Translations under genes and position numbers: made by a program
The notes under the pieces: model-generated
Seen by the model: only the letters and a program-made list of their open reading frames with translations
Databases searched by the model: none
What the model was told of the DNA's origin: nothing
Shown: positions 1 through 5,115 of the stretch, one piece after another
Numbering within the stretch: position 1 is the first letter of the stretch
Layout of the letters: the number at the start of each line of letters is the position of its first letter
Assembly: GCA_030600745.1 (NCBI GenBank)
Contig: JAUVLL010000251.1
Coordinates: 1-5,115 of the forward strand
DNA length: 5,115 bases
Reading direction: 5' to 3'
DNA from: Spirochaetaceae bacterium
Lineage (GTDB): Bacteria > Spirochaetota > Spirochaetia > B11-G9

Positions 1-1029
1 ATACTTTACATTTTTCCCGGGAGTAGTTTTATATTGATCTTCCGGTTTTTTGTTATCAAGATAATCAGCCACATACCCACCGCATCGCTCAGATTCCTCA
101 GTAACAAAATCAACCAGATCGTGAACATGAAGCACATTACCACAGGCAAAAATACCATCTTTACCTGTCATAAGCTGTCTGTCTACGATGGGTCCATTAG
201 TTTCCGGATTAATTGTAATTCCAATTTTTTGTGCCAGTTCATTATCAGGTACAAGCCCAACGGCAAGAAGAAGGGAATCACATTTTATATTAAAACTTTT
301 ATCTTTCTGCAGGGCTCCATTTTCCAGAGGAATAACATCTATAGATTCAACTCTGTCCCTCCCGTGTATCTCCCCTACCACATGGGAAAGATAGAGAGGA
401 ATATCAAAATCGTTAAGACACTGAACAATATTTCTGGTAAGACCTGCAGGATAGGGTTGAATTTCAATTACAGCCTTTACTTTGGAACCAATCCAGGTCA
501 TACGTCTTGCCATTATAAGACCAATATCACCCGAACCTACAACTACACACTCCTTCCCCGGAATAAATCCTTCCATATTTACCAGTCGCTGGGCAAGACC
601 TGCTGTAAACACCCCGGAAGGTCTTGTTCCGGGAGTACCGATACTCCCCCTGTTCCTCTCCCGGCATCCGTTGGCAAAAACAACCGTCTTAATAGAAAAC
701 TTAACCATACCGGTATCTCTGGACAATCCGTAAGCAACAAGCTCATCACCTGTCTGTTCAATATCCATCACCGTCATATCTAGAAAAACCTTTATATTTG
801 AAGAATCGACCATATCTATAAATTTTTCCGCATAGGCTGGTCCGGAAAGTTCCTCTTTAAAATAGTGAAGTCCAAAACCGTTATGAATACACTGATTAAG
901 TATTCCACCCATAGAGTTTTCTCTTTCCACTATAGCAGCCGAAAAACCTCTCTTGCCAATTCCCAGGGCAGCTGCCATACCTGCAGAACCCCCGCCTATA
1001 ACAAGGGTGTCAAATTTTATCTCTTTCAT
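1..1029 (-). CDS. FAD/NAD(P)-dependent oxidoreductase, partner of the GlpA-like protein (partial, C-terminus beyond left edge)
   Basis: Read from an ATG at 1029, this frame stays open for 343 codons to the window edge with no stop. It is a pyridine-nucleotide disulfide oxidoreductase-type flavoprotein, probably cytoplasmic. Visible motifs are the N-terminal FAD-binding Rossmann loop IGGGSAG (residues 11-17), a family-typical GGILNQCIHNGFG stretch (41-53), the segment ending the first FAD half with ANGCRER (119-125), a second dinucleotide fold VVVGSGDIG (162-170) expected to bind NAD(P)H, and the C-terminal FAD contact GIFACGN (292-298). Full-length relatives are, from memory, about 410-430 aa, so roughly 70 residues are missing. 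The ATG overlaps the upstream stop as ATGA, so translation is probably coupled; the only nearby Shine-Dalgarno is weak (GGGA, 7 bases upstream). In related operons this protein follows a GlpA-like gene and precedes a small DUF1667 gene, which I would expect past the left edge. It fills the GlpB slot but is not a close GlpB match. The exact reaction is inferred. Confidence 0.88.
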   Translation of the reverse strand, partial: MKEIKFDTLVIGGGSAGMAAALGIGKRGFSAAIVERENSMGGILNQCIHNGFGLHYFKEELSGPAYAEKFIDMVDSSNIKVFLDMTVMDIEQTGDELVAYGLSRDTGMVKFSIKTVVFANGCRERNRGSIGTPGTRPSGVFTAGLAQRLVNMEGFIPGKECVVVGSGDIGLIMARRMTWIGSKVKAVIEIQPYPAGLTRNIVQCLNDFDIPLYLSHVVGEIHGRDRVESIDVIPLENGALQKDKSFNIKCDSLLLAVGLVPDNELAQKIGITINPETNGPIVDRQLMTGKDGIFACGNVLHVHDLVDFVTEESERCGGYVADYLDNKKPEDQYKTTPGKNVKY

Positions 1030-2498
1030 TCCATATTCCCATAACTGTTTACTTCCAGATCACCAATTTTATCTTCAAGAATCCAGGAAGCTTTGCCTCT
1101 CTTTGTAATATCTTCATAACTTAAACCTGTTTCTCTCTGTATAATCTTAATTATTCGATCCGTACAAAAACCTCCCTGACATCTGCCCATCTGGGCCCGG
1201 GTGTAAAACTTTATACCGTCAAGAGTGGTATGGCCATTTTTTACAGCGGCAATAATTTCAGCTTCACTTACAGACTCACAGCGGCAGACTATTTCTCCAA
1301 AAGCAGGATCTGATTTAATAAGTTCATCCGCTTCAACAGGAGAAATAGTTCTCATCCTTGGAAGTTTATCTATTTTCGGGTCATAGGAAGATTTTTCGGT
1401 AAGCACAAGACCGTCTTTTTTGAGAAGATTTTTTACATATTCTGCAATAGCCGGAACAGCTGTCAGTCCGGGAGACTGTATTCCGGCAACCTGTATAAAA
1501 TGTGGCTGTTTAGCAGAGATATCAATATAAAAGTCACCACTTTCAAGAACCGGTCTTAACCCTGTAAAGCTTGTAATAATATCCCGCTGGGAAATTGAAG
1601 GGACCATTCTCCTTGCATTACTGAAAACCATTTTCAGGTTTACAGAAGTAGTGGAAACATCCTCTTTACTATCCTGGGGAATAGCCGTAGGCCCAAGCAT
1701 AGTAGTCCCTTCTACTGTAGGAATAACCAAAATACCTTTTGAAACATGGTCGGGAACAGGAAAAATCACATGATCAGTTCTTGAAGCTGAATTTCGATCC
1801 AATAGAAACTCTTCCCCTTTCCTTGGGGTTATTCTAAAATCCTCAGCATTGAATATCTTCGAAACCTCATCTGCAAAGAGTCCTGATGCATTTACAATCC
1901 ATTGACTTTCTATTTTCCTGCCAGCTTCTGAAATAATCCTGTATCCGGTTGAATCCTTTTCTGCTGATGTTACCTTAAACTCAGTAAACAGTTTTACCCC
2001 GTTTTTCAGGGCAGATTCTACCAGTGAAAAAACAAAACGATATGGCTCAATTATGCCGCCTGCAGGTGCATAGAGTCCTCCTGCAACATCATCATTAAGC
2101 TTAGGCTCCAGGTAGAGCATCCGGTTTCTGTTGCACATCTCTATACCAACAGCTTTGTTATTTATACCATTCATATACAGCTGTTCCACTGTTTTCATCT
2201 CTTCAACAGAGAAGGCCGCAACTATAATGCCGCACCTGCGAAAAGGAAAGTGGAGTTCCTGTTCCAGCTGATCAAACATTCTGTTTCCCTGAACTTCGAG
2301 TTTCGATTTAAGACACTCTGACCCATGGTGAAATCCGCCGTGAATTATCCCGGAGTTAGCCTTGGAGACTCCAAAAGATACATCACACTCTTTTTCCAAC
2401 AGAGCTACCTTTAGATTGTATGAGGATAGTTTTCTTGCTATAGCCGAACCAACAACTCCTGCACCAATAATTGCAACATCAAATATTTCCTTACTCAT
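1026..2498 (-). CDS. glpA: GlpA-like FAD-dependent dehydrogenase with C-terminal BFD-type [2Fe-2S] domain
   Basis: A complete 490-residue protein of the DAO/glycerol-3-phosphate dehydrogenase family, with no signal peptide or membrane segment. It has an FAD-binding Rossmann loop IGAGVVGSAIA (residues 11-21), the family motif SGIIHGGFHHG (49-59), a substrate-side GLRPVLESGD stretch (313-322) and the C-terminal flavin contact around GIQSPGLTAVPAIAEYV (339-355). A BFD-like iron-sulfur domain follows, with cysteines at 405 and 407 (CRC) and 440 and 445 (MGRCQGGFC). E. coli GlpA shares this architecture but is longer, about 540 aa. The start is supported by GGAAG seven bases upstream. The gene is first in its operon, diverges from galE, and overlaps the FAD oxidoreductase by 4 bases. 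The likely role is anaerobic glycerol-3-phosphate oxidation to DHAP, with electrons passed to the partner flavoprotein. An alternative is the large subunit of an NADH oxidase-type complex like the Thermotoga TM1432/TM1433 pair (recalled, not checked). The domain call is secure; the substrate is not. Confidence 0.88.
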   Translation of the reverse strand: MSKEIFDVAIIGAGVVGSAIARKLSSYNLKVALLEKECDVSFGVSKANSGIIHGGFHHGSECLKSKLEVQGNRMFDQLEQELHFPFRRCGIIVAAFSVEEMKTVEQLYMNGINNKAVGIEMCNRNRMLYLEPKLNDDVAGGLYAPAGGIIEPYRFVFSLVESALKNGVKLFTEFKVTSAEKDSTGYRIISEAGRKIESQWIVNASGLFADEVSKIFNAEDFRITPRKGEEFLLDRNSASRTDHVIFPVPDHVSKGILVIPTVEGTTMLGPTAIPQDSKEDVSTTSVNLKMVFSNARRMVPSISQRDIITSFTGLRPVLESGDFYIDISAKQPHFIQVAGIQSPGLTAVPAIAEYVKNLLKKDGLVLTEKSSYDPKIDKLPRMRTISPVEADELIKSDPAFGEIVCRCESVSEAEIIAAVKNGHTTLDGIKFYTRAQMGRCQGGFCTDRIIKIIQRETGLSYEDITKRGKASWILEDKIGDLEVNSYGNME

Positions 2499-2517
2499 AC
2501 CCTATCTTCCATATAAA

Positions 2518-2532
2518 TTTATAAAATGTCAA
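2518..2532 (-). promoter_or_regulatory. Candidate promoter elements for the GlpA-like operon
   Basis: On the minus strand a perfect TTGACA lies at 2532-2527, followed by TATAAA at 2523-2518. These cannot be paired as one sigma-70 promoter because the spacing is far too short. With 17-bp spacing the TTGACA would need a -10 at GAAGAT, which overlaps the ribosome binding site. The TATAAA would need a -35 at TCATTA, which is weak. One of the two is probably part of the real promoter, but the sequence does not decide which. Confidence 0.25.
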
Positions 2533-2570
2533 TTGTTGTTTAATGATTTTTTTTGTTCTTTTTTGTACTA

Positions 2571-2585
2571 TTGTAAACACTTTCA
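2571..2585. promoter_or_regulatory. cre-like / LacI-family operator candidate
   Basis: The 15-mer TTGTAAACACTTTCA fits the Gram-positive catabolite-responsive element WTGNAANCGNWNNCW at 14 of 15 positions. The single mismatch is in the central CG, which reads CA. It is an imperfect palindrome (half-sites TGTAAA and TGAAAG). It overlaps the tentative -35 of galE and lies 73-87 bases upstream of the GlpA-like start codon, so one bound repressor could affect both directions. Sugar-linked control would suit both genes. No regulator gene is visible in the window, and the central mismatch weakens the case. Confidence 0.3.
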
Positions 2586-2599
2586 TCATATGAGATACT
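2571..2599 (+). promoter_or_regulatory. galE: Tentative sigma-70 promoter for galE
   Basis: TTGTAA (2571-2576) and GATACT (2594-2599) are separated by an ideal 17 bases. Each matches its consensus at 4 of 6 positions. A start site near 2606 would give a short leader of about 30 bases that contains the Shine-Dalgarno. Other AT-rich hexamers nearby could serve instead. Confidence 0.35.
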
Positions 2600-2615
2600 T
2601 TCTTAAAATATCAGG

Positions 2616-2630
2616 AAAGGAGGACAGGAG
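2616..2630 (+). promoter_or_regulatory. galE: Doubled Shine-Dalgarno before galE
   Basis: Two anti-16S-complementary motifs stand in tandem. AAAGGAGG at 2616-2623 is nearly the perfect consensus but sits 12 bases before the ATG, which is long. AGGAG at 2626-2630 sits 5 bases before it. Together they firmly support the ATG at 2636 as the start and suggest efficient initiation. Confidence 0.8.
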
Positions 2631-2635
2631 TCAAA

Positions 2636-3655
2636 ATGACAATTCTTGTAACAGGCGGAGCCGGCTATATTGGAAGCCATACAATAGTAGAGCTTCATAA
2701 GGCAAATCACGAAGTAATAGTTGTTGATAATCTAAGCAACAGCAGTATAGAATCCATAAAGCGAGTAGAAGAAATAACCGGTAAATCTGTAAAGTTCTAT
2801 GAGTACAGTATTCTCGAAAAAGATAAACTGCAGCAAATTTTCAAAACTAATAAAATCGATACAGTTATCCACTTTGCAGCCTTTAAAGCTGTCGGAGAAT
2901 CTGTATCCAATCCCCTGAAATACTATCATAACAACATTGCAGGAACCGTCACACTACTGGAAGTGATGTCAGAATATGGTGTAAAAAATATAGTTTTCAG
3001 CAGTTCTGCAACTGTTTACGGTGATCCTGCATCAGTACCTATTGATGAAAGCTTTGCACTGAGGGTCACCAATCCCTACGGCCGTACCAAACTTATGATG
3101 GAAGAAATTCTTGAAGATGTCTACAGAGCAGACAACAGTTGGAACGTTGTTATCCTCAGATACTTTAATCCTGTAGGAGCCCATAAAAGCGGCAGGATTG
3201 GGGAAGATCCGAATGGTATACCCAATAATCTTATGCCCTATATCAGTCAGGTGGCTGTGGGTAAGCTGGATGAACTTGCAGTTTTTGGTAACGACTACCC
3301 TACTGTCGATGGCACAGGTGTTAGAGATTACATCCATGTTGTGGATCTTTCCTATGGACATGTAACGGCCCTTAAAAAAATTAAAGACAATTCCGGCCTG
3401 AACATTTACAACCTTGGGACTGGAAAAGGATACAGTGTTCTGGAAACACTTCATGCATTCGAGAAAGCCTGTGGGAAAAAACTGAAATATAAAATTGCTC
3501 CAAGAAGAGCCGGTGATATTGCAAGCTGTTATGCCAGACCGGACAAAGCAGAAAAAGAATTAGGATGGAAGGCAACGAGAGAAATGGATGAAATGTGCGA
3601 GGATGCCTGGCGCTGGCAGACAAGTAATCCCAATGGATATAAAAATTGGAAATAA
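2636..3655 (+). CDS. galE: UDP-glucose 4-epimerase GalE
   Basis: A complete 339-residue extended short-chain dehydrogenase, essentially the length of E. coli GalE (338). It interconverts UDP-galactose and UDP-glucose in the cytoplasm through a tightly bound NAD, for the Leloir pathway or to supply glycan precursors. The NAD-binding loop TGGAGYIG is at residues 6-13. The catalytic set is Ser124 (in SSSATVYG, 122-129), Tyr148 and Lys152 (YGRTK, 148-152). The substrate-binding RYFNPVGAH is at 175-183 and VRDYIHVVDL at 229-238. The C-terminal RRAGDIASCYA segment (290-300) carries Cys298 where E. coli has Tyr299. In known epimerases a small residue there lets N-acetylated UDP-hexoses fit, so activity on UDP-GlcNAc/UDP-GalNAc is plausible. 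The gene stands alone: it diverges from the GlpA-like operon, converges on phnE, and has no galK or galT beside it. The start is fixed by a strong ribosome binding site. Confidence 0.97.
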   Translation: MTILVTGGAGYIGSHTIVELHKANHEVIVVDNLSNSSIESIKRVEEITGKSVKFYEYSILEKDKLQQIFKTNKIDTVIHFAAFKAVGESVSNPLKYYHNNIAGTVTLLEVMSEYGVKNIVFSSSATVYGDPASVPIDESFALRVTNPYGRTKLMMEEILEDVYRADNSWNVVILRYFNPVGAHKSGRIGEDPNGIPNNLMPYISQVAVGKLDELAVFGNDYPTVDGTGVRDYIHVVDLSYGHVTALKKIKDNSGLNIYNLGTGKGYSVLETLHAFEKACGKKLKYKIAPRRAGDIASCYARPDKAEKELGWKATREMDEMCEDAWRWQTSNPNGYKNWK

Positions 3656-3686
3656 ATTTCCTTTTAAGTCATTCCATGGAAGAAAT

Positions 3687-3705
3687 GGGCGCGAAAACCG
3701 CGCCC
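3687..3705. terminator. GC-rich hairpin between convergent galE and phnE, probable bidirectional terminator
   Basis: GGGCGCG (3687-3693) and CGCGCCC (3699-3705) form a perfect 7-bp all-GC stem around the 5-base loop AAAAC. It lies 31 bases after the galE stop and 14 bases after the phnE stop. On the minus strand the stem is followed by ATTTCTTCC, a modest U-rich tail. On the plus strand the downstream sequence is CAATGAAGATATT, with no real U-tract. It therefore fits the phnE side better and may end galE transcripts less cleanly. Confidence 0.72.
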
Positions 3706-3719
3706 CAATGAAGATATTA

Positions 3720-4517
3720 TCAGGTAAGTTTTTTACGAATTGCTGCAGATACATATTCTCCTGCAAGGACAACTACAAATATTGATAAAAGAATCATACT
3801 TACATTCTGCCATCTGAACAGGTTCATGGAACTGGTAAGTAAAATACCAATACCACCTGCTCCAACAAGACCGATAACTGATGACTGTCTAATATTAATA
3901 TCCCATCTAAATATAGATGTACCTATAATTATAGGCATAACCTGAGGTAATACTCCATAGATAAAGACCTTTGCTCCATTTGCTCCAGTAGCACGTATAG
4001 CTTCCACCTGTCCATGATTGATCTCTTCAATTGATTCAGAAACCAGTTTCGCCATAAATCCTAAAGATCTCATAGTAAGAGCTGCAACACCGGCAACTAC
4101 ACCAGGTCCAAAAAATACAACAAAAATAAGACCCCAGACAAGTTCATTGACTGACCGGCTGGTTACAATAATAACCCTTGCTACAGCCTGCACAATTGGG
4201 TGGGGAGTTGTATTTCTTGCATTTAATATTGCAAGAGGAAACGAAAGAATAACAGCAAAAATAGTACTTAAGGTAGCAATATTTATTGTCTCTATCAGAG
4301 ATGGAATAATTTCTTTCAGGAAAAATAGATTGGGCGGTGACATCCTGTTTATTAAATCCGCGGCCTGGGCAGGGGCATCCGTAACAAAGGGCCAGTAGAT
4401 ATCCACACTTTTTGTAGCCCATATAAAAATTATAAGAAGTGCAAACTCTATACCAAAACGCTCAAGTGACTGCTTCCTGGAAAAACGTTTCCAGATAGTT
4501 GGTGTTATCTCTGTCAT
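3720..4517 (-). CDS. phnE: Phosphonate-type ABC transporter permease PhnE (second of the pair)
   Basis: A complete 265-residue inner-membrane protein, close to the length of E. coli PhnE. It forms half of the channel that imports phosphonates or related P-oxyanions, driven by a PhnC-type ATPase. A cytoplasmic basic N-terminus is followed by hydrophobic segments near residues 22-37, 74-98, 124-146 and 239-258. The EAA loop that docks the ATPase runs from E172 through G178 to P191 (EAIRATGAN followed by YGVLP). The family signatures RSVNELVW (121-128) and GLVGAGGIG (216-224) are both present and resemble E. coli PhnE as I recall it. The ATG overlaps the upstream permease stop as ATGA, and a GAGGAG lies 9 bases before it. 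The hairpin just after the stop suggests this is the last gene of the operon. Substrate (phosphonate, phosphite, hypophosphite or phosphate) cannot be read from the permease. Confidence 0.94.
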   Translation of the reverse strand: MTEITPTIWKRFSRKQSLERFGIEFALLIIFIWATKSVDIYWPFVTDAPAQAADLINRMSPPNLFFLKEIIPSLIETINIATLSTIFAVILSFPLAILNARNTTPHPIVQAVARVIIVTSRSVNELVWGLIFVVFFGPGVVAGVAALTMRSLGFMAKLVSESIEEINHGQVEAIRATGANGAKVFIYGVLPQVMPIIIGTSIFRWDINIRQSSVIGLVGAGGIGILLTSSMNLFRWQNVSMILLSIFVVVLAGEYVSAAIRKKLT

Positions 4518-5115
4518 TGTAGTCTACTCCTCACTTTACTGCTGATATATTCCATTAAAAGAACAATAACAATAATTGCCAATAAAATAGCCAGAGCAGT
4601 ATCATACTCATATCTGTGAAATGCATTAAACAATGCACCGCCAATCCCACCGGCACCAACAATACCAATAATTGTTGAGGCACGTAAATTAATATCAAGT
4701 AAATAAATACTTAGACCAACATAACGGGGCAGTACCTGGGGAGCAACACCATAAAGCTGAACTTTGAACCAGTTGGCTCCTGTCGCACGAACAGCTTCCA
4801 CCTGACCTTTATCAATATTTTCTATTGCCTCTGCAAGTAGTTTCCCCATAAAACCCAGGGCAGTAAAAGCCAGGGTTAATATCCCGGGAAAAGGGCCGAA
4901 ACCGAAGGCTTTAACAAACATTATTGCAACAAGTATAGGAGGGAACGACCTGGCCATTACAATAAAAGCTCTTGCAATTGCATAGACTATTTTGGTTGAT
5001 ATATTTGCTGCAGCAGCCAGAGATAGGGGTATCGCCAGAACAACACTGATGGTTGTTGCAATAATAGCCATCTGCAGGCTCTCAAAAACCCCCTTATAAA
5101 TCATTGTCCACCTGG
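4514..5115 (-). CDS. phnE: Phosphonate-type ABC transporter permease PhnE (first of the pair; N-terminus beyond right edge)
   Basis: The frame is open to the right edge, so the gene is 5'-truncated. The first in-window ATG at 5104 would give 196 aa, but I do not take it as the start. It has no well-spaced Shine-Dalgarno, the residues before it (Arg-Trp-Thr) fit the PPxW-like segment that precedes the first core helix in PhnE proteins, and the family is about 260 aa, so some 60-70 residues are missing. Counting from that ATG, the EAA loop is at E103-P122 (EAVRATGAN, then YGVAP), RSFPP is at 52-56, GFGPFPG at 68-74 and GIVGAGGIGG at 147-156. Hydrophobic segments lie near 12-32, 56-66 and 170-186. 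It overlaps the next permease by 4 bases, and the two presumably form a heterodimeric channel. phnC and phnD homologues are expected further right. Confidence 0.92.
   Translation of the reverse strand, partial: RWTMIYKGVFESLQMAIIATTISVVLAIPLSLAAAANISTKIVYAIARAFIVMARSFPPILVAIMFVKAFGFGPFPGILTLAFTALGFMGKLLAEAIENIDKGQVEAVRATGANWFKVQLYGVAPQVLPRYVGLSIYLLDINLRASTIIGIVGAGGIGGALFNAFHRYEYDTALAILLAIIVIVLLMEYISSKVRSRLQ
4527..4532 (-). promoter_or_regulatory. phnE: Shine-Dalgarno for the downstream phnE
   Basis: GAGGAG on the minus strand lies 9 bases before the ATG at 4517, inside the last codons of the upstream permease. It supports that start. Translation can therefore begin independently as well as by coupling through the ATGA overlap. 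Confidence 0.7.

Larger units (their letters stand above)
2499..2635. promoter_or_regulatory. Divergent promoter region between the GlpA-like operon and galE
   Basis: These 137 bases separate two head-to-head genes and must carry both promoters. The region is very AT-rich, with a long T-run stretch (about 2547-2565) on the plus strand. It contains a LacI-type operator candidate, promoter-like hexamers for each direction and the doubled galE Shine-Dalgarno. I see no small ORF, riboswitch-like fold or transcription attenuator here. Confidence 0.7.

Noticed and set aside
34..783. Long plus-strand open frame (249 codons)
   Set aside because: It is the exact codon-register complement of the FAD oxidoreductase gene, its translation shows no domain-like composition, and the minus-strand frame has clear Rossmann motifs.
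2586..2593. 8-bp palindrome TCATATGA in the divergent region
   Set aside because: It is short, AT-rich and not extended on either side, so I did not call it an operator separate from the cre-like site.
2362..2700. Plus-strand open frame (112 codons) spanning the divergent promoter region into galE
   Set aside because: It runs antisense to the GlpA-like N-terminus and then out of frame into galE; the strong Shine-Dalgarno belongs to the galE ATG at 2636.
3032..3454. Minus-strand open frame (140 codons) inside galE
   Set aside because: It lies wholly antisense to the well-supported galE, with no ribosome binding site or recognisable motif.
4215..4236. Perfect 7-bp inverted repeat TCTTGCA / TGCAAGA with an 8-base AT spacer
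   Set aside because: It lies inside the phnE coding sequence with no flanking regulatory context; a repeat of this length is expected by chance in a window this size.
4018..4398. Plus-strand open frame (126 codons) inside phnE
   Set aside because: It is antisense to phnE, whose EAA loop and membrane segments are unambiguous; the open frame follows from the codon bias of a hydrophobic gene.
1..5115. Possible novel defence, mobile or RNA-based system
   Set aside because: Every base outside two short gaps is explained by known metabolic and transport families. I see no integrase, transposase, toxin-antitoxin pair, direct-repeat array or structured RNA.

Overview
This AT-leaning bacterial window is fully packed with ordinary-looking protein genes: five CDSs, two of them cut by the window edges, and only two intergenic gaps (137 and 64 bases). 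The gene content is a GlpA-like dehydrogenase with a C-terminal [2Fe-2S] domain, its FAD/NAD(P) oxidoreductase partner, GalE, and a pair of PhnE permeases. This suggests an anaerobic or fermentative bacterium of the spirochaete, Bacillota or Thermotoga sort. That placement is inference from gene families and base composition; no rRNA or other marker gene is present to fix the taxonomy.

Layout. (1) Positions 1-2498, minus strand: a two-gene operon read right to left. The GlpA-like protein (490 aa) comes first and overlaps the start of the FAD-dependent oxidoreductase by 4 bases (ATGA). The second gene runs off the left edge after 343 codons with no stop. (2) Positions 2499-2635: a divergent promoter region. 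It holds a LacI-family/cre-like operator candidate, a tentative galE promoter and a doubled Shine-Dalgarno sequence. (3) Positions 2636-3655, plus strand: galE, complete, with an intact Ser-Tyr-Lys catalytic set and a cysteine at the substrate-size gate position. (4) Positions 3656-3719: a convergent gap with a strong GC-rich hairpin, probably a shared terminator. (5) Positions 3720-5115, minus strand: two consecutive PhnE-type ABC permease genes, again overlapping by ATGA. The upstream one lacks its N-terminus because it crosses the right edge.

How the genes work together. The GlpA-like protein and its oxidoreductase partner probably form one soluble flavin/iron-sulfur complex. It would oxidise glycerol-3-phosphate, or alternatively act as an NADH-dependent electron-transfer or NADH oxidase complex. 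GalE interconverts UDP-sugars for galactose use or for cell-surface glycan precursors. The PhnE pair forms the membrane channel of a phosphonate- or phosphite-type ABC importer, whose ATPase and binding protein should lie to the right. The three units look functionally independent.

I found no RNA gene, mobile element, CRISPR array or clearly novel system. The most useful second looks are the GalE specificity residue, the identity of the GlpA-like complex, and the operator in the divergent promoter region.
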